Below, one piece after another: positions 1 through 8,024 of a stretch of 40,955 nt of DNA (its first letter is position 1; each line of letters opens with the position of its first letter). Location: assembly GCF_000332355.1 (NCBI RefSeq), contig NZ_KB235962.1, positions 245,373-286,327 of the forward strand, written 5' to 3'. The stretch is from Baaleninema simplex PCC 7105. Its GTDB lineage: Bacteria; Cyanobacteriota; Cyanobacteriia; Cyanobacteriales; Geitlerinemataceae. The notes beneath the pieces are model-generated. The model worked only from the letters and a program-made list of their open reading frames with translations. It ran no database searches and had not been told where the DNA came from. The position numbers and the translations under genes are program-made.

Positions 1-233
1 AGACTGTTGTAAAGGTATGTTTGATACCTCGCTCAACCACGCCCTAGATTCAGTCTTTTTTGCCTGAGCGATCGCTATTTTTTGGAGTTCGGACGACTTA
101 GGTTTTTTCTCAGATTGTTTGCAGATAGCCAAAGCATCGTTATAGACAACACGAACACAGCCGAATAAACAAGCTAGGCTCTGCTTTTGTTGGTCTGTTG
201 GATAAAAACGATATTGGTATCTGGCTTTCATGG
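1..233 (-). CDS. TnpB-type transposon nuclease, N-terminal part (runs off the window)
   Basis: Seventy-seven codons are present, beginning MKARYQYRFYPTDQQKQ and continuing with a CVRVVYNDAL segment. This opening is typical of TnpB, the RNA-guided nuclease of IS200/IS605-type elements. The catalytic RuvC and zinc-finger parts lie outside the window, so activity cannot be judged. The ATG is supported by a strong ribosome-binding site (AAGGAGGAC) a few bases upstream. A small ribbon-helix-helix gene lies divergently at 461-607. The family call rests on the N-terminal motif only. Confidence 0.85.
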
Positions 234-324
234 GTTTGTCCTCCTTGAATTATAGTATACTGTATATACTGCTATTCGATCGGACAATTTGCGGTGCGAC
301 CCCGCGCCGTACGACGGCGCGAGC

Positions 325-439
325 GCTTGCCCTGCTCGCACTGCTTGCACTGCTTGCACTGCTTGCACTGAGCTTGTCGAAGTGAGCTTGTCGAAGTGAG
401 CTTGTCGAAGTGAGCTTGTCGAAGTGAGCTTAGTCGAAG
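325..439. repeat. Compound tandem repeat block A (9-mers then 14-mers)
   Basis: A 44-bp leader (325-368) contains 9-bp units of the type CTTGCACTG. It is followed by four perfect copies of the 14-mer TGAGCTTGTCGAAG (369-424) and one 15-base variant with an extra A (425-439). The block lies between the divergent tnpB and ribbon-helix-helix genes. The same leader and 14-mers recur at 611-738. Open reading frames through the block are repeat artefacts. Confidence 0.95.
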
Positions 440-460
440 GGTACGCGCACCAAGAAGAAT

Positions 461-607
461 ATGAAAACCGAGAAAATATTTTTGAGAGTTACCGAATATG
501 AAAAAAGACAGCTTGTAGAAGAAGCTGCTAGGCGTGGTATGACACAATCAGAACTAATTAGAAGTTTAATTGCTCGTTTTCCAGAACCCAGTAAAAAGCC
601 GTCTTAG
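461..607 (+). CDS. Small ribbon-helix-helix (CopG/Arc-like) protein, 48 aa
   Basis: The 48-residue product starts MKTEKIFLRVTEYEKRQLVE and continues EEAARRGMTQSELIRSLIARF. It shows a short N-terminal strand, an amphipathic helix, a GMTQSELIR turn-helix and a basic end, which is the pattern of MetJ/Arc ribbon-helix-helix DNA-binding proteins. Such proteins bind operator DNA as dimers. Genes of this kind are seen next to tnpB in cyanobacteria, so a role in controlling the neighbouring divergent transposon gene is plausible but inferred. The gene is bracketed by two copies of a compound tandem repeat, the second starting 3 bases after its stop codon. It is more AT-rich than the chromosomal genes that follow, which suggests it arrived with the element. 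Confidence 0.7.
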   Translation: MKTEKIFLRVTEYEKRQLVEEAARRGMTQSELIRSLIARFPEPSKKPS

Positions 608-610
608 AAG

Positions 611-738
611 GCTTGCCCTGCTCGCACTGCTTGCACTGCTTGCACTGCTTGCACTGAGCTTGTCGAAGTGAGCTTGTCGAAGTGAGCTTGTCGAAGTGAG
701 CTTGTCGAAGTGAGCTTGTCGAAGTGAGCTTGTCGAAG
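611..738. repeat. Compound tandem repeat block B (9-mers then 14-mers)
   Basis: A 44-bp leader (611-654) is identical to 325-368. Six perfect copies of TGAGCTTGTCGAAG follow (655-738). Copy number differs from block A (six against four plus a variant), as expected for slippage. The block separates the ribbon-helix-helix gene from the 3' end of the glycosyltransferase gene. Confidence 0.95.
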
Positions 739-766
739 GGACGGGGCTTGTATCCCAGTTTTTTGG

Positions 767-1600
767 TCATGGCTTTCCCGCCTCCTGCATCACGGTCAAC
801 TCCCCAAACGGCGTTTTCCAACGACGCCCCGAAGGTAAATCGCCCCAAAACTGACCCCGAGACAGTTCGGTGAGGCTCAAAACGAGATTGCGATCGCGCG
901 TTTCAACGGGATCGCGACTGCCGAAAAAGTGATTGCGAACGGCGTCGGAATGGGACAAATGCGTCACTTCTCCCATCGCGTCCGTCGTCGCACCGAGTAA
1001 TTCCGCCCGCATCAGCAAATCTCGATCTTCCCATCCCCAACCGCGAAACCTCTCTTTATATCCTCCCACCCCCTCGAAAGTACGACGGCGAGCGCACAAC
1101 AACCCGCAACCGGGGCGTCGGACGTCTCCCCCACCCCCCGAGACGATCGCCACCCGTGCTGTTTTCCCTTCGAGAGTACATCGATAACTGTAGCGGGAAC
1201 GTCGCAGGGCGATCGCCTGGGAATCGGTTTCTCGCACCCGTGCCACACCGCCGATGCGCCGCGTTCCCTCCCGTACCCACTCGACCAGCTTCACCACAGT
1301 TTCGCGATTCCAGAGAATATCGGCATCGGACGTTAAGAGAATCTCTGAGGAGGCGTGACGAATCCCCCAATTGAGCAGTTGTGCCTTATTGAACTGTGGC
1401 TGAGGCAATCGCAACACCGAAACGCAGTCGTAGGATTCTAACTCTGCCAACGCCGCCAGACAGTTGGGTTGAGTCGAACCGCCGTCGCAGAGAACGAGGT
1501 GACGCACGGGAACCGCTAACAGCGATCGCGCCGCCTCTCGAATTTCTGCCCGATCTTTCACCGGAGCGATCGCCGTAACCTCAACAGTTGAATCGACCAT
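767..1600 (-). CDS. Family 2-type glycosyltransferase with galactosyltransferase-like C-terminus, 277 aa
   Basis: The protein has a GT-A nucleotide-sugar-binding start (VEVTAIAPVKDR), a DGGS element and a TSDADILW motif, the DxD-type metal and nucleotide-sugar site, near residues 88-95. Further on, CARRRTFEGVGGYKERFRGW followed by GWEDRDLLMRAELLG matches the C-terminal motif of polysaccharide-polymerase and galactosyltransferase families. It probably transfers a sugar during surface polysaccharide or glycan synthesis in the cytoplasm; no membrane segment is visible. Donor and acceptor are unknown. It stands alone, with a transposon-derived repeat block downstream and a low-complexity tract upstream. 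Confidence 0.8.
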   Translation of the reverse strand: MVDSTVEVTAIAPVKDRAEIREAARSLLAVPVRHLVLCDGGSTQPNCLAALAELESYDCVSVLRLPQPQFNKAQLLNWGIRHASSEILLTSDADILWNRETVVKLVEWVREGTRRIGGVARVRETDSQAIALRRSRYSYRCTLEGKTARVAIVSGGGGDVRRPGCGLLCARRRTFEGVGGYKERFRGWGWEDRDLLMRAELLGATTDAMGEVTHLSHSDAVRNHFFGSRDPVETRDRNLVLSLTELSRGQFWGDLPSGRRWKTPFGELTVMQEAGKP

Positions 1601-1616
1601 TCTCTGAGTTGAAGAC

Positions 1617-1853
1617 AGTCACCCGTGAAGACAGGGAACGGGGAACAGGGAACGGGGAACGGGGAACGGGGAACAAGGTTTCAGTTATCAGTCACCCGTG
1701 AAGACAGGGAACGGGGAACGGGGAACAAGGGAGACAGTTGACAGTTTCTCCTCCTCTCCCCCTCTCCCTTTCTCCCCCTCTCCCCCTCTCCCTCTCTCCC
1801 CCTCTCCCTCTCTCCCCCTCTCCCTCTCCCTTTCTCCCCCTCTCCCTTGCTCG
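1617..1853. repeat. Low-complexity intergenic cassette: GGGGAAC heptamers and CTCTCCCC tract
   Basis: A 30-bp direct repeat (1617-1646 and 1690-1719) begins AGTCACCCGTGAAGACAGGG and leads into tandem GGGGAAC heptamers. About 110 bp of pure CTCTCCCC/CTCTCCCT tract follows. There is no credible coding potential. It fills the gap between the glycosyltransferase start and the end of the protease gene. Similar cassettes occur near 6286, 6930, 15165, 32573, 33833 and 35700. Confidence 0.9.
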
Positions 1854-3437
1854 TTACAGCCCCAGGCGCAACGCCAAACTCGGCGTAAAAGGAATCAACG
1901 TCATCAACATGACCAACAGTGCCACGAACGCCAAAATTGCACGGGTGTCGTCGGGTTCGGTAATTTCGTTGAGACTCGGACGTTCTAAATCCCGTTGGAT
2001 GACCAAAATCACGATCGCCCAGTACAAGGCTAACGGATTGACGAAGGAAGCGATCGCTAACACGATGAGGGTAGCGATCGTCGATCGCCCTGCAATCCGA
2101 CGACCGTAAATCGCCTGCATGACGCGCCCGCCGTCTAACTGTCCGGCTGGAATCAAGTTGAGGGCGTTAATGACTAACCCCAGCCAACCGAGAACGACCA
2201 ACGGATGCACGTCTACCAAACTCTTCTGGAGTGCCTCACCTAAAAACGCCTTTGCCAGCAATCCCACCAAAACCGACCCTCGGAAAAATTCGCTCGGAAG
2301 TTGAAACAAACTCCCGTCGTGGGACAGGACGAACCCGACCGCTAACATTCCCAAGGACAACAACCCACCCGCGACCGGCCCGGCGATGGCAATGTCGAAC
2401 AGGGTCGAACGGTTGGGCAGCAACGACTCGAAACGGGTAATCGCACCGAAAGAGCCGATTTGCCAGGTGGGAAGGAAAAACGGCGGCGAGAGCGCAATGC
2501 CATATCGTCCGGCTGCGATACGGTGGCCGAGTTCGTGAACGAGCAATATCGCCCAAATTCCCAAAGCGAGGGGCAGTGTTTCCGTCCAGCGGTTCAAATT
2601 CTCGAACAAGTCGAATCCGAGAAATGCCCCCCCGGTTTCGAGAGTGGTTACGATCGTCGCAACGAACAATACGACCGCTAAAATCTGTTGGTTCGTCGTG
2701 AGCGGTTGGGGATCGTTACGACTCGGCAAGACGACGACGACCGTTTTTTCGTCGGGATCGTTGACGAAAAACAAACGGTAGCGATCGCCCACGCGATCGT
2801 GCAGTTTTTTCGACAGTTCCTGATGGGTCGCTTCGACCTCTCCCCGAAGGTTGCCTTTGAAAATTGCTCCCGACTGGTAGGGGATCGTCTCTGTGGCGAA
2901 AAACGTATCGATTCCGAAGATTTTTTGAATGCAGTGTAAGTCGTCCTCGGGAACGGATAGGTTCTGAAACGGGCGATCGCTTTCTCGATCGCGATCTCGG
3001 ACAGAGGCGGCGACTGGCTCCGTCGGTCGTGCGGTCTCCGGAGACGGTTCGGCCGCTTCAGAGTCTTCGGACGGTTCGGCAAGATCGGAAGTTTGAGAGG
3101 ACTCGTCAGATTTTGAAGACCGTTGGGCGTTCGCTAGTTTTTCTAAGTACGCTCGCTGTTCGGGATCTCGAGCTGCCGCTCGCAGTTGCCGTCCCAGCCC
3201 GATGTAAGTTAAAACGGACGCGACGATGAGGAACAACACGCCTGCGAAATTGATGAAAATCCCGGCTGAGAACAGGGCGAAAAACAGCAGCCAGGGAGCT
3301 GTGACAGAAACCGACTGTAACCAAGACAGCAAGCCGATTTTGCCGTAGGGTCGAGCGCGGTAATACCCCCAGATTAAAATTCCGGCGGCAAACAACACGA
3401 TCGAAATTGGGGCGAGTTTCTCTGCTGCAATACCCAT
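1854..3437 (-). CDS. Site-2 protease family (M50) membrane metalloprotease, EGY-like
   Basis: This is an intramembrane zinc metalloprotease. An HELGH zinc-binding motif lies near residue 300, and the second conserved motif (NLIPAGQLDGGR) near 425-436 supplies the Asp ligand. Several hydrophobic segments surround both: an N-terminal pair, a group around the HELGH and a C-terminal group. Between the first pair and the catalytic core is a Glu/Ser/Pro-rich linker followed by a soluble domain. That layout resembles cyanobacterial and chloroplast EGY-type S2P homologues. Substrates are unknown; family members cleave membrane-anchored regulators. I chose the ATG at 3437; a TTG directly before it is the only in-frame extension. 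The gene is divergent from the sensor kinase at 3682. Confidence 0.9.
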   Translation of the reverse strand: MGIAAEKLAPISIVLFAAGILIWGYYRARPYGKIGLLSWLQSVSVTAPWLLFFALFSAGIFINFAGVLFLIVASVLTYIGLGRQLRAAARDPEQRAYLEKLANAQRSSKSDESSQTSDLAEPSEDSEAAEPSPETARPTEPVAASVRDRDRESDRPFQNLSVPEDDLHCIQKIFGIDTFFATETIPYQSGAIFKGNLRGEVEATHQELSKKLHDRVGDRYRLFFVNDPDEKTVVVVLPSRNDPQPLTTNQQILAVVLFVATIVTTLETGGAFLGFDLFENLNRWTETLPLALGIWAILLVHELGHRIAAGRYGIALSPPFFLPTWQIGSFGAITRFESLLPNRSTLFDIAIAGPVAGGLLSLGMLAVGFVLSHDGSLFQLPSEFFRGSVLVGLLAKAFLGEALQKSLVDVHPLVVLGWLGLVINALNLIPAGQLDGGRVMQAIYGRRIAGRSTIATLIVLAIASFVNPLALYWAIVILVIQRDLERPSLNEITEPDDTRAILAFVALLVMLMTLIPFTPSLALRLGL

Positions 3438-3681
3438 CAACGTACCTTATATCCGATTGTGAACCTGTCGTGCAGGTCGTCTGTGCGTCTCTCTAATGTA
3501 ACTTTTTCGGGGATTGAGGCGAAAGGCGATCGCTGCGGTCGGTTCGGATCGATCGCGGTAGATGTCTGAATCGAGGTCGGCTTAAAATGGACGGGGATTC
3601 TTGCGGCCGGATGTCGGGCGATCGCGATTTTTGAAGATTTTTGAAATCCTTCTACCGCTTCTTTTGCTTTTACGCGCGCTT

Positions 3682-6285
3682 ATGAAACAGGTTCCACTGT
3701 CCGCAGTTTGGGCGGCGATCTCCGTTGGCATCGCCGTTGGCAGTGGTGTCGTCGTTCTCGATCGCCTGGAAGCGCAGCGGTTCGACCGCCAGTACCGCCA
3801 AACTGTTCTCGATCGCCTCAACACGGTACGGGCAACCCTCGAAGGCGCTCTGCAACGACATCTTTTCGCGACGCGATCGGTTGCTGACTTGCTGGCGAGC
3901 CAGCCGGACGCGACGCGGGAACAGTTCGATCGCTTGGCCGAACGCACCCTAAACGGTTCGGAGTCGTTCGATCGCCTGCTTTGGTACGGTAACGACGGCG
4001 TGCGCTGGGCGTATCCCCTCCCAGCAGAAGAACTAAATCCGTTTCTCGTCGAAGCGCAGAGGACGATAAGAGACGAGGTCGATCTCGAGGTGCGGCGTCA
4101 GACAGACGGAACCCCAGAAATTTGGATAATGACCTCGGGAAGCGATCGACGGGGAACCGCCCTCGCGCGTTTGGATTTTGCCGACTTGGTACGAAAAACG
4201 GATCTGAGCGATCGCGTGCCTGACCTAGAATTCGGCGTGCGGACGACGGCTCCCGTCGGAGACGCTCTGGCGGTGTTGTTCGGCGAGGCCGATCTGTTCG
4301 ACGCGCGACCGGTGACGGGAGACGTGCGCTTCGGAAACGGCCGCTGGCAAGTGGCGGCGGTTCCGACTCAGGGGTGGTCGGCGCGATCGCCGTTACGGGG
4401 ATGGATTCGCCTCGGCGGGCTGGTGTTGGTTCTCGGGGCGAGTGGGTTGACGTTTCAAGTGGTGTACGAACGACAGCGGCGGCGGGAGGCGATCGCGGCA
4501 GCAACGGCTGATTTGAGCGATCGCTTAGCGCACTATCGCTCTATTGTCGATCGCGCGACGGCAATTCTCTTGTTGTTAGATGCGGAGGGACGGACGATCT
4601 TTGCCAATCCTTACGCCCAACATTTTTTTGGCTATGGGGAAACGGAACTGCTGGGGATGTCGTTTGCCGAACTCGTATCGATGAAGGTCTCCACCGAAGA
4701 AGCGCCGACTCAAACGGTCGGCCCTCCCGAGATGCTCGCTCCCCATCGCCCCGGAGAACTCTGTCGCCAAACCCTCTGTCAGCGACGAAACGGCGATCGC
4801 GTCTGGGTCGAATGGCACAATACGGTTTTGAAAGACCCCCAAGGGAACGTCACTGGCTTGCTGTGTTTGGGGAACGACATCACAGAACGATACGCTGCCG
4901 AAACTGCACTGCGTCAAGCTGACCGCCGACTGCAAACGCTGTTGTCCGCCGTTGCCGATTCGATCGTCGTTCTCGACGGCGACGGCCGCTATCTCGATAT
5001 CGTCCCGACCCCCAACACGGTTCTCTGGACGGGACGACAAAACGGCGATCGGATAAAAGACGCGCTGTCGGGCGATCGCGCGATCGCCATTCTCGCAGCG
5101 GTTCGTACCGCCCTCGACGCGCAAACGATACGGACGCTCGACATGGAACTGTCCGACTCGCCCAACGAAATGTTTGCCGTGACCGTGTCTCCCCTCGATC
5201 GCGATGCTGCGGTGGTCGTGGCGCGAGATATCAGCGATCGCCGTCGCATTGAAGAAGAACTCCTCGCCGCGAAAGAAGACCTCGAACGGCGAGTTCGGGA
5301 ACGAGCCGGACAAATTCAACAAACGAACAAACGTTTGCAGCGGGAAATCGTCGAACGGATGCAGTCGGACGAAGCCTTACGCTTGAGCGAGGAACGGGAA
5401 CGGGAAAAAGCGACACAACTCGAGCGGGCGCTACTCGAACTCAAACGCACGCAAGCGCAACTCGTGCAGACCGAGAAAATGTCCAGTCTCGGACAATTGG
5501 CTGCGGGTATGGCTCACGAAATTAACAATCCCGTCAACTTCATTTACGGCAACCTCTCCCCCATTCGCGATTACGCTCGGGATTTGCTCGCCTTGGTCGA
5601 ACTCTATCAGCAAGCCTATCCCGATCCGCCCGAGGCGATCGGCGATTGGATCGAAGAAATCGATTTACCGTTTTTACAGGAGGATTTTTTCAATGTCGTT
5701 ACTTCAATGCAGGAGGGCGCCGAACGCATTCGTAAAATTATCCTGTCGCTGAAGAATTTTGCCCGTCTCGATGAGGTGGGAATGAAGCGTGTCGATCTCC
5801 ATGAAGGCATCGAGAGTACGCTCTCGATCTTGCAACATCGCTGTCGCGGACAGGGCAAACGTCCCGATATCGAAATCGTTCGAGCGTTCGGTGACGTTCC
5901 AAAAGTTGAGTGTTTCGCCAGTCAAATCAATCAAGTCTTGACAAATTTACTAGAAAATGCTATAGATGCTCTCGATGAAGCGATTCGAGAAAAACAACTC
6001 AGCGATCGCCCCTGTATTACAGTCGAAACTAGCGCGATCGGCGATCGTAAAGTGTTAATTGCGATCGCAGACAACGGCATTGGCATTCCCGAAGCCATTC
6101 AACACCAAATTTTCAACCCCTTCTTCACGACGAAAGCAGTTGGCAAAGGAACGGGTTTGGGACTGTCGATCGCCTATCAAATCATCCACGATACCCACGG
6201 CGGAACCTTATCCTGCATCTCGTCCCCCGGTCGAGGAACCACCTTCCACATCCAACTTCCCATCTCTCAGCAAGACGAGAGTTGA
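3682..6285 (+). CDS. Membrane sensor histidine kinase (extracytoplasmic sensor, PAS domains, HisKA-HATPase), 867 aa
   Basis: A transmembrane helix near the N-terminus and another around residues 235-260 flank a roughly 200-residue extracytoplasmic region that looks CHASE-like. Two PAS-type segments follow: one around 290-420 containing the DITERY end motif, and one around 425-530 ending in ARDISDRR. Next come a long coiled coil and the kinase core. The phospho-accepting H-box (GMAHEINNP) is at His612, the N-box (LLENAIDAL) near 758, and the ATP-lid glycines (DNGIGIP, GTGLGLS) near 797 and 823. No response regulator is adjacent, so it is an orphan kinase. The ATG at 3682 puts the first helix at the N-terminus; an in-frame TTG at 3601 would add 27 hydrophobic-rich residues. 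Its core closely resembles the kinase at 35749-37398. Confidence 0.9.
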   Translation: MKQVPLSAVWAAISVGIAVGSGVVVLDRLEAQRFDRQYRQTVLDRLNTVRATLEGALQRHLFATRSVADLLASQPDATREQFDRLAERTLNGSESFDRLLWYGNDGVRWAYPLPAEELNPFLVEAQRTIRDEVDLEVRRQTDGTPEIWIMTSGSDRRGTALARLDFADLVRKTDLSDRVPDLEFGVRTTAPVGDALAVLFGEADLFDARPVTGDVRFGNGRWQVAAVPTQGWSARSPLRGWIRLGGLVLVLGASGLTFQVVYERQRRREAIAAATADLSDRLAHYRSIVDRATAILLLLDAEGRTIFANPYAQHFFGYGETELLGMSFAELVSMKVSTEEAPTQTVGPPEMLAPHRPGELCRQTLCQRRNGDRVWVEWHNTVLKDPQGNVTGLLCLGNDITERYAAETALRQADRRLQTLLSAVADSIVVLDGDGRYLDIVPTPNTVLWTGRQNGDRIKDALSGDRAIAILAAVRTALDAQTIRTLDMELSDSPNEMFAVTVSPLDRDAAVVVARDISDRRRIEEELLAAKEDLERRVRERAGQIQQTNKRLQREIVERMQSDEALRLSEEREREKATQLERALLELKRTQAQLVQTEKMSSLGQLAAGMAHEINNPVNFIYGNLSPIRDYARDLLALVELYQQAYPDPPEAIGDWIEEIDLPFLQEDFFNVVTSMQEGAERIRKIILSLKNFARLDEVGMKRVDLHEGIESTLSILQHRCRGQGKRPDIEIVRAFGDVPKVECFASQINQVLTNLLENAIDALDEAIREKQLSDRPCITVETSAIGDRKVLIAIADNGIGIPEAIQHQIFNPFFTTKAVGKGTGLGLSIAYQIIHDTHGGTLSCISSPGRGTTFHIQLPISQQDES

Positions 6286-6478
6286 GAAAGGGAGAGGGGG
6301 AGCAAGGGAGAGGGGGAGCAAGGGAGAGGGGGAGAGGGGGAGAGGGGGAGCAAGGGAGAGGGGGAGAGGGGGAGCAAGGGAGAGGGGGAGCAACTGTCAA
6401 CTGTCTCCACTGTTCACTGTAAAAGGCTGGTGACTGGTGACTGAAACACTGTTCCCCGTTCCCCGTCAACAGTCGGGG
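6286..6478. repeat. Low-complexity intergenic cassette (GAGAGGGGGAGCAAGG units plus GTTCCCC heptamers)
   Basis: Immediately after the kinase stop codon there are about 110 bp of GGGAGAGGGGGAGCAA-type units. An ACTGTCAACTGT/TTCACTGTAAAAGG segment, a doubled GGTGACT and GTTCCCC heptamers follow. It has the same elements as the tract at 1617-1853 in the opposite orientation. No gene is visible. Confidence 0.85.
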
Positions 6479-6532
6479 GATTGGATTTGTTAGACTCGGA
6501 CTTAACAAGACTTAACAAATCAGAGGATCGAT

Positions 6533-6895
6533 ATGACCGTTCAATTCAAACACGTCATGCTGATGGTGAAAGACGTCGCGGCCACCGTCAAGTTTTTCAA
6601 CGAAGGACTGGGATTGCCCGTGAAGATGTCGAGTCCCGGTTGGGCGGAATTAGACGCCGACGGTACCACGATCGCCCTGCATTTTTCCCACGGTGCAGAC
6701 GTTGCAACGGGGAGTTCTCCAATTCTAAGCTTCCACGTTGACGACGTGCATCAAACCATTTCAACTCTCGAATCGATGGGTGCCGAACTTCAAGGAGACG
6801 TTCGCGAACCCTCTTTCGGGAAAGTCGCCGCTATGCGAACCCCTGACGGTCATCTCCTCAGCCTTCTGCAACCGGCTGCCGTCGAAGCGAGATAA
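6533..6895 (+). CDS. VOC (glyoxalase/bleomycin-resistance) family protein, 120 aa
   Basis: The protein shows the paired beta-alpha-beta-beta-beta units of the vicinal oxygen chelate fold: FKHVMLMVKDVAATVKFFNE at the N-terminus, and a second unit starting ILSFHVDDVHQTISTLESMG and ending TPDGHLLSLLQP. Length is typical of single-domain members. In many metal-dependent members the last strand carries a Glu, where this protein reads Ser (HLLSLLQP), so classical glyoxalase I chemistry is doubtful. The substrate is unknown. The start has a GAGG ribosome-binding site 8 bases upstream. It is a single gene between two low-complexity tracts. Confidence 0.85.
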   Translation: MTVQFKHVMLMVKDVAATVKFFNEGLGLPVKMSSPGWAELDADGTTIALHFSHGADVATGSSPILSFHVDDVHQTISTLESMGAELQGDVREPSFGKVAAMRTPDGHLLSLLQPAAVEAR

Positions 6896-7018
6896 GAAAA
6901 TTAGGGGATTTTAACAGCGAAGAGGGAAGAGTGAGGACAGCAAACAGGTAACAGTTTCTCCTCACCTCCTCATCTTCTCACTGGCGACTGGTGACTGATG
7001 AAGCTCCCTTGTCCTCCG
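6896..7018. other. Intergenic tract with cassette remnants, no gene
   Basis: This short AT/GC-mixed tract contains CTCCTCACCTCCTC and two copies of the ACTGG(C/T)GACTGG element seen in the other low-complexity cassettes. It separates the convergent VOC and ribH genes. No hairpin with a T-run was found. Confidence 0.6.
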
Positions 7019-7585
7019 CTACATCATCTCTTCGTCGCGAATGTTGGGCATCAAGACGTTACCGTCATCGCCCGAGAATCTGGGGACATCACCCCGATGA
7101 CTGACACCGTGTTTGAGACTGTACATCAAACTAGCCATTTCAATGGCGTTCATTGCGTAACTCCAACCCAAGTTACTTTTAATTCCCGCCCGTTCTAGGG
7201 CTTGCTGCATGGTGTCGGTGGTGACGACGCCGAACACAATGGGAACGCCAGTTTGAAAACCTGCCGCTGCGACCCCTTTCGACACTTCTGCGGCGACGTA
7301 ATCGAAATGAGGCGTTTGGCCGCGGATGACGGCACCGAGGCAGATAATCGCATCGTAACCCCCGTTGAGTGCCAGTTGACGAGCTACGAGGGGAACTTCA
7401 AAACTACCGGGAACCCAGACGTAATCGACTTGTTGTCCGTCGGGATCGACATCGATGCCGTGGCGTTTCAAGCAATCTTGGCATCCGGCGAGGAGTTTTT
7501 CCGTGACTAAGTCGTTAAACCGGGCAATGACGATCGCAAAGCGAAATGGTTTGTCGCTGGTAAACGTTCCTTCAAAAACTGCCAT
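7019..7585 (-). CDS. ribH: 6,7-dimethyl-8-ribityllumazine synthase
   Basis: This enzyme condenses the ribityl-aminouracil intermediate with dihydroxybutanone phosphate, the penultimate step of riboflavin synthesis. The sequence holds the family landmarks FAIVIARFN (substrate loop), [24 protein letters not shown] with the catalytic His, and [17 protein letters not shown]. The conserved core ends near residue 157. The remaining C-terminal tail of about 30 residues ([16 protein letters not shown]...) is longer than in most homologues. It follows psbZ on the same strand, 152 bases away with a hairpin between them. Confidence 0.97.
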   Translation of the reverse strand: MAVFEGTFTSDKPFRFAIVIARFNDLVTEKLLAGCQDCLKRHGIDVDPDGQQVDYVWVPGSFEVPLVARQLALNGGYDAIICLGAVIRGQTPHFDYVAAEVSKGVAAAGFQTGVPIVFGVVTTDTMQQALERAGIKSNLGWSYAMNAIEMASLMYSLKHGVSHRGDVPRFSGDDGNVLMPNIRDEEMM

Positions 7586-7685
7586 GTTGGAGAGGAGTTA
7601 AGTGAACAACGGTTTGACTTTTTGGTGTCGAACCGACAAGGTCGATCGCTGGCGAGCCGAGTCTGGACGGGCTGACAACAAACTG

Positions 7686-7713
7686 AACCCGGCATCTACT
7701 CAGTTGCCGGGTT
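7686..7713 (-). terminator. Intercistronic hairpin between psbZ and ribH
   Basis: Perfect 9-bp arms AACCCGGCA and TGCCGGGTT are separated by 10 bases, starting 25 bases after the psbZ stop. On the minus strand the hairpin is followed by GTTTGTTG rather than a clean T-run. It may stabilise the short psbZ message or attenuate read-through into ribH; that is inference. Confidence 0.6.
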
Positions 7714-7737
7714 GGAAAACAGCTACGAGCGAGTCGT

Positions 7738-7929
7738 TTAGATGACGAAGTAGTTGAGTACGCCGACTGCCAGCACGAGAGCGACCCAAATGCCCGATCC
7801 TAACCAGAGTAATCCTTTGGATCGATCCCAGTTTTGAGGAGAGGCGTACGCAACGGGAACGCCAATCACCATTAGAAACGACCACAGAACTAACGCAGCC
7901 AACGCGATCTGAAAAAGAATTGAAAACAT
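7738..7929 (-). CDS. psbZ: Photosystem II protein Z
   Basis: The product has 63 residues with two transmembrane helices: an N-terminal one ([20 protein letters not shown]) and a C-terminal one ([20 protein letters not shown]). [15 protein letters not shown] loop joins them. Length, helix spacing and loop match PsbZ (Ycf9), a thylakoid subunit at the photosystem II periphery that helps organise antenna and core interactions. It lies upstream of ribH on the same strand. Confidence 0.95.
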   Translation of the reverse strand: MFSILFQIALAALVLWSFLMVIGVPVAYASPQNWDRSKGLLWLGSGIWVALVLAVGVLNYFVI

Positions 7930-8024
7930 TGTTTTGTTTTGTAAATAGGATGCTGAGCTTTCCTCATATACTTATCATATTTCGGCCGGTCTTTGTCCCG
8001 GTCGGAGAAGCGATCGCAGGGATT

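Noticed and set aside
325-738. Possible CRISPR array in the 14-mer repeats
   Set aside because: Units are directly adjacent with no spacers and are too short; these are tandem repeats.
1698-2109. Pro/Ser/Leu-rich reading frames in the CTCTCCCC tract
   Set aside because: They are translations of low-complexity sequence and overlap the end of the M50 protease gene on the other strand.
7586-7737. FMN riboswitch before ribH
   Set aside because: The region holds only one short hairpin. The conserved multi-stem FMN aptamer sequence is not visible, and psbZ lies directly upstream.
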